From contig NZ_CP056775.1 of the NCBI RefSeq assembly GCF_016894445.1, positions 932,001 through 996,000 of the forward strand: a stretch of 64,000 bases of DNA, in the 5' to 3' direction. Under the pieces are notes generated by a model. The model made no database searches, had not been told where the DNA came from, and saw only the letters and a list, made by a program, of their open reading frames with translations. Positions 54,053 through 62,973 of the stretch are shown here, piece after piece. Source of the stretch: Dyadobacter sandarakinus (GTDB lineage Bacteria; Bacteroidota; Bacteroidia; Cytophagales; Spirosomataceae). Within the stretch, counting starts at the first letter, position 1. The number at the start of each line of letters is the position of its first letter. The position numbers and the translations under genes are program-made.

Positions 54053-54544
54053 ATGAAAGCAAAAAGTATCCGGTTCTTCTCACCCGAGGAAAATCAGGCA
54101 AAACAAGAATCAACTGCTAAAACCAAAGCACTTCCGACCGGACGTATATCTGGCTCCAGAAAGGTGTTATTCCCATCAGCAACATTAGAAGAGCTGGGTA
54201 TTGAATCAGACAATGCATGGTTTCAAGTAGGGACTGATCAAGGCAAACGCAAGATCAAGAACTTATACCTTGTCGCCAATGACCAGCAGCAAGGCTTTCA
54301 GCTCGTGCGTACCGGCAGGGCTTATTCCTTACCCTTGGAGCTGATCCTTTCCAAAGGCGGCATCGACTATCAGGCGCAAAGCTACGTCTTTGAGGCCTCG
54401 ATCTTTGACCATGAAGGAACTCCTGCTTACCAGCTGGCCTTGGCACCTGAATCGCCGCAGGAAAAGAAGCCTTATACAGGCAAACCCCGTGGAAGAAAGC
54501 CTAAAAACCAACAGCAGGAAGTAGATAAACAAGCAGGCGAGTAA
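54053..54544 (+). CDS. Unknown protein of plasmid/mobile-element type
   Basis: 163 residues from ATG 54053 (MKAKSIRFFSPEENQAKQE). The middle (TGRISGSRKVLFPSATLEELGIESDNAWFQVGTDQGKRKIKNLYLVA) looks like a small DNA- or protein-binding beta-alpha domain. The C-terminus (KKPYTGKPRGRKPKNQQQE) contains an AT-hook-like GRPK/PRGRKP motif, suggesting DNA binding. In this phylum similar proteins sit next to partition or resolvase genes. It follows the recombinase by 57 bp. Confidence 0.5.
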   Translation: MKAKSIRFFSPEENQAKQESTAKTKALPTGRISGSRKVLFPSATLEELGIESDNAWFQVGTDQGKRKIKNLYLVANDQQQGFQLVRTGRAYSLPLELILSKGGIDYQAQSYVFEASIFDHEGTPAYQLALAPESPQEKKPYTGKPRGRKPKNQQQEVDKQAGE

Positions 54545-54607
54545 CCTAAGCATTTTTAGCTTCTGGTTACCTATATAATCATCAAGGACTAGCTGAACCT
54601 GATAAGT

Positions 54608-55766
54608 ATGCATGATCAGATTGCTTTTTTAAGCGAGTGGGGGGACAACACGCTGGACTTCTCTAAAAAGGCACCCGGCAAACCGCTTGCTTCTACCCAC
54701 TTTGTTATCACCGCATTGATCATGCAGCAGGGTCAGCTAGCCGAAGTGACGCCGGTGCTCCAAGCCATCAGCCGGCGCCACTTTAATGGTGGCGTGATCA
54801 GCTCGAATGTTATAGGCAATGACCACGCGAAAAGAAAAGAGATCCTGGAAGACCTGGATGAAGCGCCCTTTAAAGTCTTTGCCGTGGTGGTGGACAAAAG
54901 ACAGGTGATCGGACAGGGGCTGCGCTACAAAGGCTCTTTCTATAAGTTTATACATTGACTGGCTGATCTTGAGCTCTTCCGGATCTATCCCAACTTGCAG
55001 CTCGTAGCTGGCCAGATAGGGGATGATACCTTTATGAAAGGGTTTGTGGGCTATGTAAGCCAGAACCACATTACCAACCTGTTCAATGAATCCTCTTTCG
55101 GCTTTGTAGGCATTAAAGACAGCCTGGAAGTGCAAGCTGCCAGCTTCATGGCCGGCACGCTAGCCTACTGCTACGACCAGAACCTAATTACCGAACAGCG
55201 CAGCAGCTTTGTGGAAGTGCTGCAAAAGAAATTGCTCTCAATCCGCTTCTGGCCGGAGCCCTTTGGCGAAAGCCAGATCGTGCCCCAGCTAAACGGTGCC
55301 GTATATGACCATACGTTGGCCACTTTAAGTATCAATCTGGCCAATGACTTCCTGCAAAGAAAATCGACTAACCCAGCTCCACAGGTGGTGGATCAGGTCA
55401 CCTGTCTGGGGTACTTACTATTCCACTTTCAGCACATCAATGCTGCCCGCTACATCACCAGCCGTGAGCTGATGGAGCAGATCCGCGCCAGGCGCGGTGC
55501 CAGTGTCAACCTGCACTACTTTCAAACCAAGGTTATTGCGCCCCTACGGGTTGCGGGTGTGCTGATTGCCAGCAAACTCGCGCGGCTACAAGCTACCGGC
55601 CAGCGAGCAGGATCTGTATGACTTTGTAAGTCACAGCAACACGATCATAGAGCCGATGCTTTCACGGGTGAAGCGGTTTAGAGACCAGGTACATATGGCG
55701 TCAAATGGGAAGATCGATGTGCTGTCAGCCGAAGAGTATAGGCTAATCCGGAAGGTGTTAGAATAA
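54608..55766 (+). pseudogene. DUF3800-family protein, broken by a stop codon and a frameshift
   Basis: A ~385-codon gene in three pieces. Residues 1-116 (HFVITALIMQQGQ ... HFNGGVISSNVIGNDHAKRKEIL ... FKVFAVVVDKRQVIGQGLRYKGSFYKFIH) match DUF3800. TGA at 54956-54958 interrupts the frame, which then resumes with LADLELFRIYPNLQLVAGQ. Near 55574-55576 an extra A shifts the frame, and the last ~60 residues (LYDFVSHSNTIIEPMLSRVKRFRDQV) lie in the new frame. The usual IDESG/IDEFGD start is FLSEWGDN, with the first Asp replaced by Ser. It was probably a nuclease-like protein of unknown role and is now inactive. Confidence 0.8.
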
Positions 55767-55807
55767 GTACAAACCGGCTCAGCTTTGCTATGTGGCAATT
55801 ACTCTAA

Positions 55808-56329
55808 CTACACTCTTTGATGTGCCTTGTAGTAGGTTTGTGCTGCTGAGATAGCTTCCTGCTGGGTCCAGCCCCAAAATGTACCTGTAATGCAGGATTG
55901 CTTTCCTGGAAGAACCGTTGGCTTTTGAATCAAAGGGATGCCATCTTGGGGACCCCAGCATTCGAAAACTTCCCCATCGGGGCGAAGGATGATCTCGAAA
56001 GGCAGCTTGCCAAAACTTACCGGATCTTTGTAGCGGTCGATGTCAACACCGATTTCTTCTAACTCAGATCGTTCTACGAGTACTGGTTCGAGGGCATCCA
56101 GGATATAGCTACCGAGAATCTGCGCATATTCCCTGTTGCTGAAAGCCGCCTGTAGGACCTGAGTTTGACATCCAGAATAGACAACCCACGCATGGTTGGG
56201 GTATATGACCGGCTCAAGGGTTGAAGCAACCTGATTGCGCCAGGCCTTATACTCGGCAACAAGCCGGGTCTTGATTTCATCAGTGCTGTAGGTGTCTTTT
56301 ACTGGTAAATGGGGTAATTTGTTTTCCAT
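55808..56329 (-). CDS. Hypothetical protein
   Basis: A 173-residue soluble protein starting MENKLPHLPVKDTYSTDEIKTRLVAEYKAWRN. No family recognised. The C-terminal part (PFEIILRPDGEVFECWGPQDGIPLI; WGWTQQEAISAAQTYYKA) looks like a small alpha-beta domain with several Trp. Its upstream region carries a GATAC palindrome over a minus-strand -7 box, so it is likely regulated by a repressor. Confidence 0.55.
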   Translation of the reverse strand: MENKLPHLPVKDTYSTDEIKTRLVAEYKAWRNQVASTLEPVIYPNHAWVVYSGCQTQVLQAAFSNREYAQILGSYILDALEPVLVERSELEEIGVDIDRYKDPVSFGKLPFEIILRPDGEVFECWGPQDGIPLIQKPTVLPGKQSCITGTFWGWTQQEAISAAQTYYKAHQRV

Positions 56330-56857
56330 ATACAGGTACTATAATATTGGATATGATACTTATTGCATTTATGTTGCACACTATACGAACTTAAAAAAGT
56401 GATACCAAAAGTATCATCATTCGGGTACCCAAGGTATCATGATTAGGATACAAATCAAATGATTTAGAAAATTCTTTGCCATTTGCTGGAAAAAGAGAGG
56501 TAACAGTTTACGGGCTTTTATAAGCGCAGTCCTAGCCTGAGCTTAATACCACCAGTCGGCTGTGCCCAGGCCTGTGAAGTGTCGTGTGGAGGCAACTTTG
56601 GAAGCATTACTGAAACCTCAAATTTGAGCCTGAAAGCATTAGATGGTTAAGCACGAAAACGTGTAGTAAATCCAGATTGATTCATGAATGCAGATTACGG
56701 TTGCCACATTGAGCCTGCCACACCATAATAGTGAGCTTAATTCCAAGCCTATACACGTGAGGGAAGTACTTAAAACATAGTTTTGTCAGGCAATTTTCAA
56801 GGATGTACTTACCATACAGAGCCAGTACGAAGCCAGCCTTAAACAAAATACCGTTAT
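56330..56857. other. 528-bp gene-free region
   Basis: Its left part holds the GATAC operator cluster. The remainder (56452-56857) shows no ORF with protein-like features, no RNA gene and no clear terminator that I can identify. Confidence 0.5.
56354..56451. promoter_or_regulatory. GATAC/GTATC operator cluster over a minus-strand promoter
   Basis: GATAC or GTATC occurs five times in under 100 bp: 56355-56359, 56401-56405, 56411-56415, 56434-56438 and 56447-56451. TGATAC-CAAAA-GTATCA (56400-56416) is a perfect palindrome with a 5-bp spacer. It covers CAAAAGTA (56406-56413), which on the minus strand is TACTTTTG, a -7 box 77 bp before the ATG at 56329. Likely a repressor operator. Confidence 0.5.
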
Positions 56858-57076
56858 ATGTCAGACTACCATCGCCGGAGAGATCTGTTGGTAAATCAAT
56901 ATATAGTTGACCATCAGCAGCTGTTACTTGTGCATGATGCAGAAATGACCATTATATTCGGCCAAGGCCGGGCGGCTGAGATGGAGCTACTTAGACGGCA
57001 AGCATTAGAGTGGATTGCTTTGTCCCTAGCTTTGGCCAACCAGCTGATGGCCCTTGACAAAGAGTTCATTGAATAG
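56858..57076 (+). CDS. Small hypothetical protein
   Basis: 72 residues, mostly helical and Leu/Gln-rich (DHQQLLLVHDAEMTIIFGQGRAAEMELLRRQALEWIALSLALANQLMALDKEF). No signal or TM. Function unknown; a short coiled-coil is possible. Confidence 0.35.
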   Translation: MSDYHRRRDLLVNQYIVDHQQLLLVHDAEMTIIFGQGRAAEMELLRRQALEWIALSLALANQLMALDKEFIE

Positions 57077-57243
57077 CCAAGCTATGGATCAATGCATGGT
57101 TTACTACCTGTATTGAGGCAAGCATTTTTTGGCCAATGGTTTGGCTATTGCACAATTTCTACACTAGCAATCATCGAAATTAGCTATGGCTAAGATTTAG
57201 GAATCGGACTATCATTGGATGTTGAATATTGACATCATGCAAG

Positions 57244-57552
57244 ATGAAAGTCAGATTGCACTTCAAATACACCCATGCTGAAGAAAGTGCTACATCTGTC
57301 AGGTTCTTTAAAGATTTTGCCTCGATTACGATTGAGATGTCACCTCAGCTGATTCCAAGTCCTGACGACTCGATTTGTGTCCTTGGATTCTCTTTGAAGG
57401 GAGCACCCAAATATTGGTACGAAAGTAGATGCAGCCACTACGACAATTTAGTAAGCACGTTGGGCAGATTAGGAAAAGTTGAGTCCAGGAACTTTTATCC
57501 CAATGAGGTACACCTCGCCATGGCACAAAAATTGCTACACCAAAATGACTAA
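57244..57552 (+). CDS. Small hypothetical protein upstream of TetR
   Basis: 102 residues from ATG 57244 (MKVRLHFKYTHAEESATSVRF; an ATG at 57229 adds five). Alternating polar and hydrophobic residues suggest beta structure (CVLGFSLKGAPKYWYESR). The stop codon overlaps the TetR start by 8 bp, which suggests translational coupling. No family recognised. Confidence 0.4.
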   Translation: MKVRLHFKYTHAEESATSVRFFKDFASITIEMSPQLIPSPDDSICVLGFSLKGAPKYWYESRCSHYDNLVSTLGRLGKVESRNFYPNEVHLAMAQKLLHQND

Positions 57553-58180
57553 CGGTCAATATATGAAAATAGGATCTAAACATCTTTCTAAACCCGACAG
57601 GGAACAGCAAATTGTTGACGCAGCAGACCAACTGTTAAGGGAAGTGGGCGTATATGACTTTACTATTGATCAGGTAGTGGCGTATTTAGATGTAGCAAAG
57701 GGTACCTTTTACAAATACTATAAAAGTAAGGATGACATCCTTGCGCAAGTGAGCGTTCAAGCCTTAACGATGCTGTTAGATTATTTTGAAAGAGCAGTAG
57801 CAAGCAAAACCGATTTACTTCAAGCTACAAAGGAGTTAATTATGTCTTGCTACGAATACTACATAGAAAATCCGCGGTACTTTGAGCTTATTATTTACAT
57901 GGAAAGGCCAGAGTTCTCAAGCAATGTTGAAAGCTATTTAATGATCAGCCAAAGGTTACGAGATTACTTTACGGACCATATAGCAAAATGTCAACTGGAA
58001 GGTGTAATACGAAGAGACATCAATCCTATCTATTGTACTTACATGATATGGGGGAGTTGTATGGGATTAATGAACTTTATCGAGGCCAAGCGACTGTTTA
58101 TTGAAGACATTGGCAAAATAAATCGCAAAGATTTGCTGGAAGTATATACAGAAACATTGATTGCTGGCATGAAGGCCTAA
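57545..58180 (+). CDS. TetR-family transcriptional regulator
   Basis: 211 residues. The N-terminal HTH reads REQQIVDAADQLLREVGVYDFTIDQVVAYLDVAKGTFYKYYKSKDDILAQV, the classic TetR DNA-binding domain; the rest is the helical ligand-binding and dimer domain. I chose ATG 57545, which overlaps the end of the preceding ORF; ATG 57563 is a good alternative. It lies 133 bp before the NmrA-type reductase gene in the same direction and probably controls it. Confidence 0.9.
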   Translation: MTNGQYMKIGSKHLSKPDREQQIVDAADQLLREVGVYDFTIDQVVAYLDVAKGTFYKYYKSKDDILAQVSVQALTMLLDYFERAVASKTDLLQATKELIMSCYEYYIENPRYFELIIYMERPEFSSNVESYLMISQRLRDYFTDHIAKCQLEGVIRRDINPIYCTYMIWGSCMGLMNFIEAKRLFIEDIGKINRKDLLEVYTETLIAGMKA

Positions 58181-58313
58181 CTTTTTGACAAAAAGTGACT
58201 ATTAGTCGTTTTTGAGCAAGCTGGACTATATGCTAGTAATCAAGATCTAATAAGTAAGATTTTTGAATTTATATAAACATAGAATGCTATAAACAACCTA
58301 ATCGCTTACAATT

Positions 58314-59177
58314 ATGTTATTGGTTACTGGTGCTACCGGAGAAATTGGAAAAAAACTTTGTCAAGATTTAATTCAGGACGGAATACCATTTCGTGCTATG
58401 TGCAGGAAAGAAGAGCAACTTGAAAAGCTTAGGAAACTGGGCATGGATGCAGTATTGGGTGACTTTGTTGATCGGGAAAGCCTTAAATCAGCTATGCGGG
58501 GATGTACTTCTTTGTTTTTGGTTAGTCCACCTACCCAAAATCAGGTTCAATGTGAGAAAAATGCCATTGATATTGCTGGCCAAGAAGGAATTACCTATAT
58601 CGTAAGAGTCTCTGCATCTGACGCAAATTTGAGATCCTCAGTACCCTGGGCAAAAGCCCATGCGGAGATTGACCACTATCTTCGTAATTCTGGTATTGAA
58701 TGGACGATACTAAAACCTACCGCATTTATGCAGAATTTTTTGACAATGGCTCAGCCAATTGCAAAAGGCTACTTGCCGCAGGTGGGTGGAAAAGGACTGG
58801 TGGGTTATATTGATGCCAAGGATATTGGCATGGTTGCTTACAAGATTTTCAAAGAAGACCATCACAAAAAAGCTACTTATTATCTTAATGGTCCTGAGAC
58901 ATTAGAAATGAAGGATGTAGCTTTCAAAGTATCAGAAGCAATTGGGAGAAAAGTAGACTATGTAAACCTGCCTTCATTTGCATTTCGTACTTTGTTAAGA
59001 GCTACAGGAGCATCCCGGTGGTTAGCTAATGGACTTATCGAGCAGTATGCAGAAGTGGTTGCAAAAAATCATGACCATGATCTTGGTGAAGAAGTTTTTA
59101 GACTCACTAATAATCAGCCGCGTTCCTTTACGGAGTTTGCAAAAGAACATAAAGACAAGTTTTTGAATTTAAACTAA
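58314..59177 (+). CDS. NmrA-family NAD(P)-binding oxidoreductase/regulator (atypical SDR)
   Basis: 287 residues with the Rossmann loop TGATGEIGKKL at the N-terminus. Family sequence VRVSASDAN and GIEWTILKPTAFMQNFL matches the NmrA/azoreductase-like branch. Such proteins reduce quinones or azo compounds, or sense NADP. It is intact, unlike the related gene at 61055-61921. It follows the TetR gene, fitting an inducible detoxification unit. Confidence 0.88.
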   Translation: MLLVTGATGEIGKKLCQDLIQDGIPFRAMCRKEEQLEKLRKLGMDAVLGDFVDRESLKSAMRGCTSLFLVSPPTQNQVQCEKNAIDIAGQEGITYIVRVSASDANLRSSVPWAKAHAEIDHYLRNSGIEWTILKPTAFMQNFLTMAQPIAKGYLPQVGGKGLVGYIDAKDIGMVAYKIFKEDHHKKATYYLNGPETLEMKDVAFKVSEAIGRKVDYVNLPSFAFRTLLRATGASRWLANGLIEQYAEVVAKNHDHDLGEEVFRLTNNQPRSFTEFAKEHKDKFLNLN

Positions 59178-59486
59178 ATTAAAGATCAATAGCTACTTTC
59201 AAATGATTATAGTAGTTTATTAAATAAAATAGGTAACAATCATCAAATGATAGTATCCACCTTTGCATTTTCACATTGGTCTAGCGCTTGCGCTTAAATG
59301 GATGTGAAAGATCGAATACAAGAAGCCCAAAATTTGAGAATTTACACCTGATTAAGAGAGTTGTCCATGAGTAATCATGGACAATCGCCAAATCTATTTT
59401 ACAAATTTGAGATTTTAGAATTGATCAGTCTTTACTTTAAAGGTTACTAATTATAGTAAGTCCTAAAAGGTAATTAGAAGGCTTAG
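59178..59486. other. 309-bp gene-free region with a perfect palindrome
   Basis: No gene seen. TTGTCCATGA (59361-59370) and TCATGGACAA (59375-59384) form a perfect 10-bp hairpin with a 4-nt loop, and no T-tract follows. Confidence 0.5.
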
Positions 59487-59915
59487 TTATGCTTGTTTGA
59501 TCGAATTTGGCCGAACAGCTCGTTTCCAGTAATCACATATGGAATGAGGCTGCGCCTTCAATTCATCATAGTCCGATGCCTTTTTATAAAATCCCTGAAC
59601 AAGGGAGAGATAGGCTTTTTCGACATCTTTCGGCGATACTATTTCGGAGAGAAATATGAATGGTATCGAAAGCCTGCGGATCTCTTCATCCTCGTTAATT
59701 TCTTCTCTTATCTCAAATCCATCTTTACCAGGAAGATAAAGACTACAAAGGATCAAAAATGGCTTTACTCGCTCGCTGCGCAAAGAGTCTATCAGCTGGG
59801 CTCCGGTATTGAGATTAATGACTTCGTTCGCACAGCCAATTTCTTACAACGCATCAGCGACCAAGAATTGGTCATCATCGTCTCCTCCTACATAAATTAT
59901 TGGTTGATCATCCAT
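59487..59915 (-). pseudogene. Response-regulator receiver protein with an internal stop and no phospho-Asp
   Basis: From ATG 59915 the frame reads MDDQPIIYVGGDDDDQFLVADAL, TAA (59844-59846), then EIGCANEVINLNTGAQLIDSL and FLILCSLYLPGKDGFEIREEINEDEEIRRLSIPFIFLSE. This is a single CheY-like domain of ~142 codons. The usual phosphate-accepting Asp of the ILCDxxLPG motif is Ser here. Both the stop and the missing Asp suggest a decayed gene. Confidence 0.75.
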
Positions 59916-60047
59916 CGTATGTTGTTTGCTGCAGTCTTACAAATTCCAGACCGAACTGCTACAAACGGTTACATACATATAAACAGGGCAATTAACCCAT
60001 AGTAATGGGGGGTATGGTGTCAGTTTGTTGACAATGTTACCATGTCC

Positions 60048-60326
60048 TCAATCAAAGTTGTAGCCGCGGGCGATTGCTTGATCTCTGGCTTCTTCTGTCC
60101 AGCACAGGTATAGGCTTGGAAAACGCTGATCTGCCACATGCTCTGAGTTCCAGAAAAATGACACATATATGTTTAGAGCTCTTAGCTGAGTTATACAAGT
60201 TTGGATTGCAGGAGAACTAACGTTTTGAGAGGAGTAGGTAAAAAGCAGGTAAGCCTTTTCTTGAGCCTTAGCTTCTTCAATTGCCTTCAATACATGTCCT
60301 AATACTGCTTCTGATGAGGTTTGCAT
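60048..60326 (-). CDS. Small hypothetical protein
   Basis: 92 residues (MQTSSEAVLGHVLKAIEEAKAQEKAYLLFTYSSQN ... SLYLCWTEEARDQAIARGYNFD), an alpha-beta pattern with no recognised family. It lies between two broken genes; it appears intact but may be losing context. Confidence 0.4.
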   Translation of the reverse strand: MQTSSEAVLGHVLKAIEEAKAQEKAYLLFTYSSQNVSSPAIQTCITQLRALNIYVSFFWNSEHVADQRFPSLYLCWTEEARDQAIARGYNFD

Positions 60327-60589
60327 TAAAAGTTAATTACGATGCAAATATCGATCAAAAACTATTATGCAATATGCTGGTAACAATCATTAACAAGCCG
60401 AGCGTCTAAGAATCAATGTAGCTGATGATATCCTACCGGCAACCAGGGTCATTTCTAATATGTATTTTCTCTACTTTTGAACGGTATGGAAAGCTGCGTA
60501 AAGTAGTCCAGATTACAACCTTGGTTTTCGCATTGATCAGCTACTGATTGGTTACTCCTTGATTTCTCCAACTGGATTGCCGGACCATA

Positions 60590-61003
60590 TGCTTCTGAAT
60601 AAAAGACCCTGGGAAGTAAAATGCTGCATGCCTTGTATGGCCAGCGGCGAGGGTGCCAGCGGCAGCTTACCACCACGGTCAATGGAGTGGCCGGCACGGC
60701 CGGTATGCCAGAGTTGCGCTACAATCAGCCCACCCAGGTCGTGCACAGCCCGGGTCATCTTCTTCCAGCTTTCGATTTGTGGATCAGTGTAAATTCCCGG
60801 GTAAACGGACTGCCGGTAGCCTCCTCGCTAATCCGGATGGCTTCTGTGATGATCAGACCGGCACTTGCGCGTTGCATGTAGTACTCGACGGTCATTTCGC
60901 CAACGATCCCGTTGTTAGCTACACGACTTCTTGTCATTGCAGACATCACCATTCTATTCTTCAAAGCCAGATTTCCCAGCTGGGTTGGTTCCAGTATTTT
61001 CAT
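60590..61003 (-). pseudogene. Old yellow enzyme (alkene reductase) fragment
   Basis: From ATG 61003 the frame starts MKILEPTQLGNLALKNRMVMSAMTRSR, the typical OYE N-terminus. Near 60795 one C appears to be missing, and the sequence continues in the next frame with MTRAVHDLGGLIVAQLWHTGRAGHS and SPLAIQGMQHFTSQG before similarity ends. Only ~135 of the usual ~360 residues remain, so the gene is both frameshifted and truncated. Family members reduce enoates and nitro compounds with FMN. Confidence 0.75.
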
Positions 61004-61054
61004 TGTCGTAATGTTCAGGGTTAAATTTATTGATGACAAGCGGGGGCATACACC

Positions 61055-61921
61055 TCACGGGCAAACTTCCTCTGCGGTGGTGGCAGACGTTGTTGAATCG
61101 TCCAGATGTTGGTAATTCATGTAGCCGGTGCTGATCGCAGTACCCATTTCAATCAAATTGGAGACAAAATCAGCTGAGAGACCATTGCCCAGGAACACCT
61201 CTCTTACTTTGTCAACTGGCAGCTGGACATAGGAAAGGTCCGGTTTTCCGATCGCATTGCCGACAATGCCTGTCATTTCGGCATAAGTATAGTCCCGTGG
61301 TCCCATTACGACATGGACGCTCTTGCCACTGAAATCAAGGTTAGCCAAATGGCCGGCAGCTACTTGTACCACATCGCGCGTGGCTACCATCGGGATTGCA
61401 TGGTTGGCAGCGGTAACGGTTCCATTGATTCCGGATTGTTTGACCATGCCGATCGTGCGCAGAAAGTTTTCCATAAAATAGGCAGATCGGATATGCAGCA
61501 CATTAACACCTTCAAGCTGGTTGAGCCTGACTTCCTGCTCACCGGTCCCAGCCATGATGCCGTTACCCTCATGCATATGCGAGCCCAGACTGCTCATGTT
61601 GACGATATATCAAATGCCCGAGCGCTGAATTGCCGTGATCAATGTGCCGGTCACCTGCCGCTGGTATGCCCGCGTGTTTTCCGCTTTTACATTTTCCGGC
61701 AAGAGTACAAAGGCGCTGTCCACTTGGCCAAAAGCCTGGGTGAGCCGATCCTCATCGTTAATGTCCGCAGCGATTATTTCGGCTCCCTGCTTACGGTATC
61801 TTTCCAACTTTTCGGTATGTCTTCCTACCAGTGTGACCAGGTGACCTTCGTTGATCAATATGTGGGCAATTTTGCTGCCGATTGTGCCGGTAGCTCCGAG
61901 TATCACAATTTTCTTTTTCAT
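61055..61921 (-). pseudogene. NmrA-family NAD(P)-binding protein with an in-frame stop
   Basis: From ATG 61921: MKKKIVILGATGTIGSKIAHIL (Rossmann GATGTIG), then ADINDEDRLTQAFGQVDSAFVLLPENV up to ...QRSGI. TGA at 61610-61612 follows, and the same frame resumes with YIVNMSSLGSHMHEG and NVLHIRSAYFMENFL to the end. A CGA to TGA change would explain the stop. Without it the protein would be ~288 residues and full length. Adjacent genes for related redox enzymes are also broken. Confidence 0.75.
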
Positions 61922-61993
61922 TGCTTTTGTTGTTTGAGTTTGTTTCGTATGATACAAATGTCCCTGGTTACGGGAGCAAAAACTTGTATCAGA

Positions 61994-62575
61994 TCACTGT
62001 TGTTCGATCACCACCTTACCTGTGTAGCCGCCCTGCTCGGCATAGTGGTAATCTTCTTTAAATGCAGTGAAGGGGAACACTTTATAAATCGCAATGTCAA
62101 GTCCTTTTGCAACGGCATTCAGCAATTCACCTGTGTATTTCGTGGATGGACTGGCCAAAATGATAACATGCTTTTTACTCCTGAGCAGGTTCATGATCAG
62201 GGAGGTTGGAATTTTGATTGGCTGGGGAGTAGGGTTGAGAAACAGGGATTGGGGCTTCATGATCTGCTTTGCATTCGCATAGCCCATTTTGCCCGAGAGG
62301 TCGATGACAATGTCGTAAGTTTCCTTACGGGTGAGCACTTCTTCTTTGCTGTAATCGATCACTGTATCAGCGCCCCACTTTTTTACAAATTCAATTCCGT
62401 TTGAGCTGGTAACCGCGGTCACATGGTCATCTTTCTGTTTGTGGAGTTGCAGCAGGATCATTCCAAACCCGCCGGTCGCGCCATTGATCAGCATGTTTGT
62501 GCCTGGATCGCTGCAGCCCATTTTTTCAAGGGCTGTTAATGCAGCCGTGCCCACCACGGGAAGTGCTCTGGTATA
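61994..62575 (-). pseudogene. Zinc-type (MDR) quinone oxidoreductase, 5'-truncated
   Basis: The remaining sequence starts at ALPVVGTAALTALEKMG, the usual middle of the protein, followed by the NAD(P) loop LINGATGGFGMILLQLHKQK and a complete C-terminal half ending TGKVVIEQQ. The ~125-residue N-terminal catalytic domain is missing; the in-frame extension up to 62653 is unrelated sequence. It is probably a remnant left by a deletion or rearrangement. Confidence 0.7.
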
Positions 62576-62653
62576 ATATACCTTTCTCTGTCGTCTTGCG
62601 GAATAGTAGAAGCTGATCCGAAAAACCATAGATTGACTCGATAGGATTGTCAA

Positions 62654-62973
62654 TTCTTAATCCAGGAAAAATTGCGCCTAGTAGCTAGCTCGGTTGGTTC
62701 AATAAACCAAATGGTAACATATGTAGTGTCTCCAAGTTGTGAATCCTCACCTACATGTTATTTGCTGACTCAGTACGTTTATCCCTGGCTTACACTAGTT
62801 AATGATCTACATTGATCGACATCCTTAAAAGGGCAGTTAAGCCTTTTCCACCCCATTTCTTCTTTTACTCAAGTTTAGCCAACAACATTTAAAAGTAGAA
62901 ATACTTTTAAATATCACATGTAATTACTATTTATGTTTATGTGTGATACTACCAACAAACATTATACATTTTG
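62654..62973. other. 320-bp gene-free region
   Basis: AT-rich sequence between the truncated quinone reductase and the FG-GAP protein. No RNA gene or clear promoter identified. Confidence 0.5.

Noticed and set aside
59493-60002. Plus-strand 169-codon frame opposite the receiver-domain remnant
   Set aside because: The minus strand matches a receiver domain over its whole length; the plus-strand translation shows no family features.
60455-60697. Minus-strand frame overlapping the OYE remnant
   Set aside because: The translation has no similarity to OYE or another family and lies in the wrong frame.
54956-61612. TGA recoding to Trp or selenocysteine as an explanation for internal stops
   Set aside because: One of the three internal stops is TAA, other genes end normally at TGA, and nearby genes have frameshifts, so decay is simpler.
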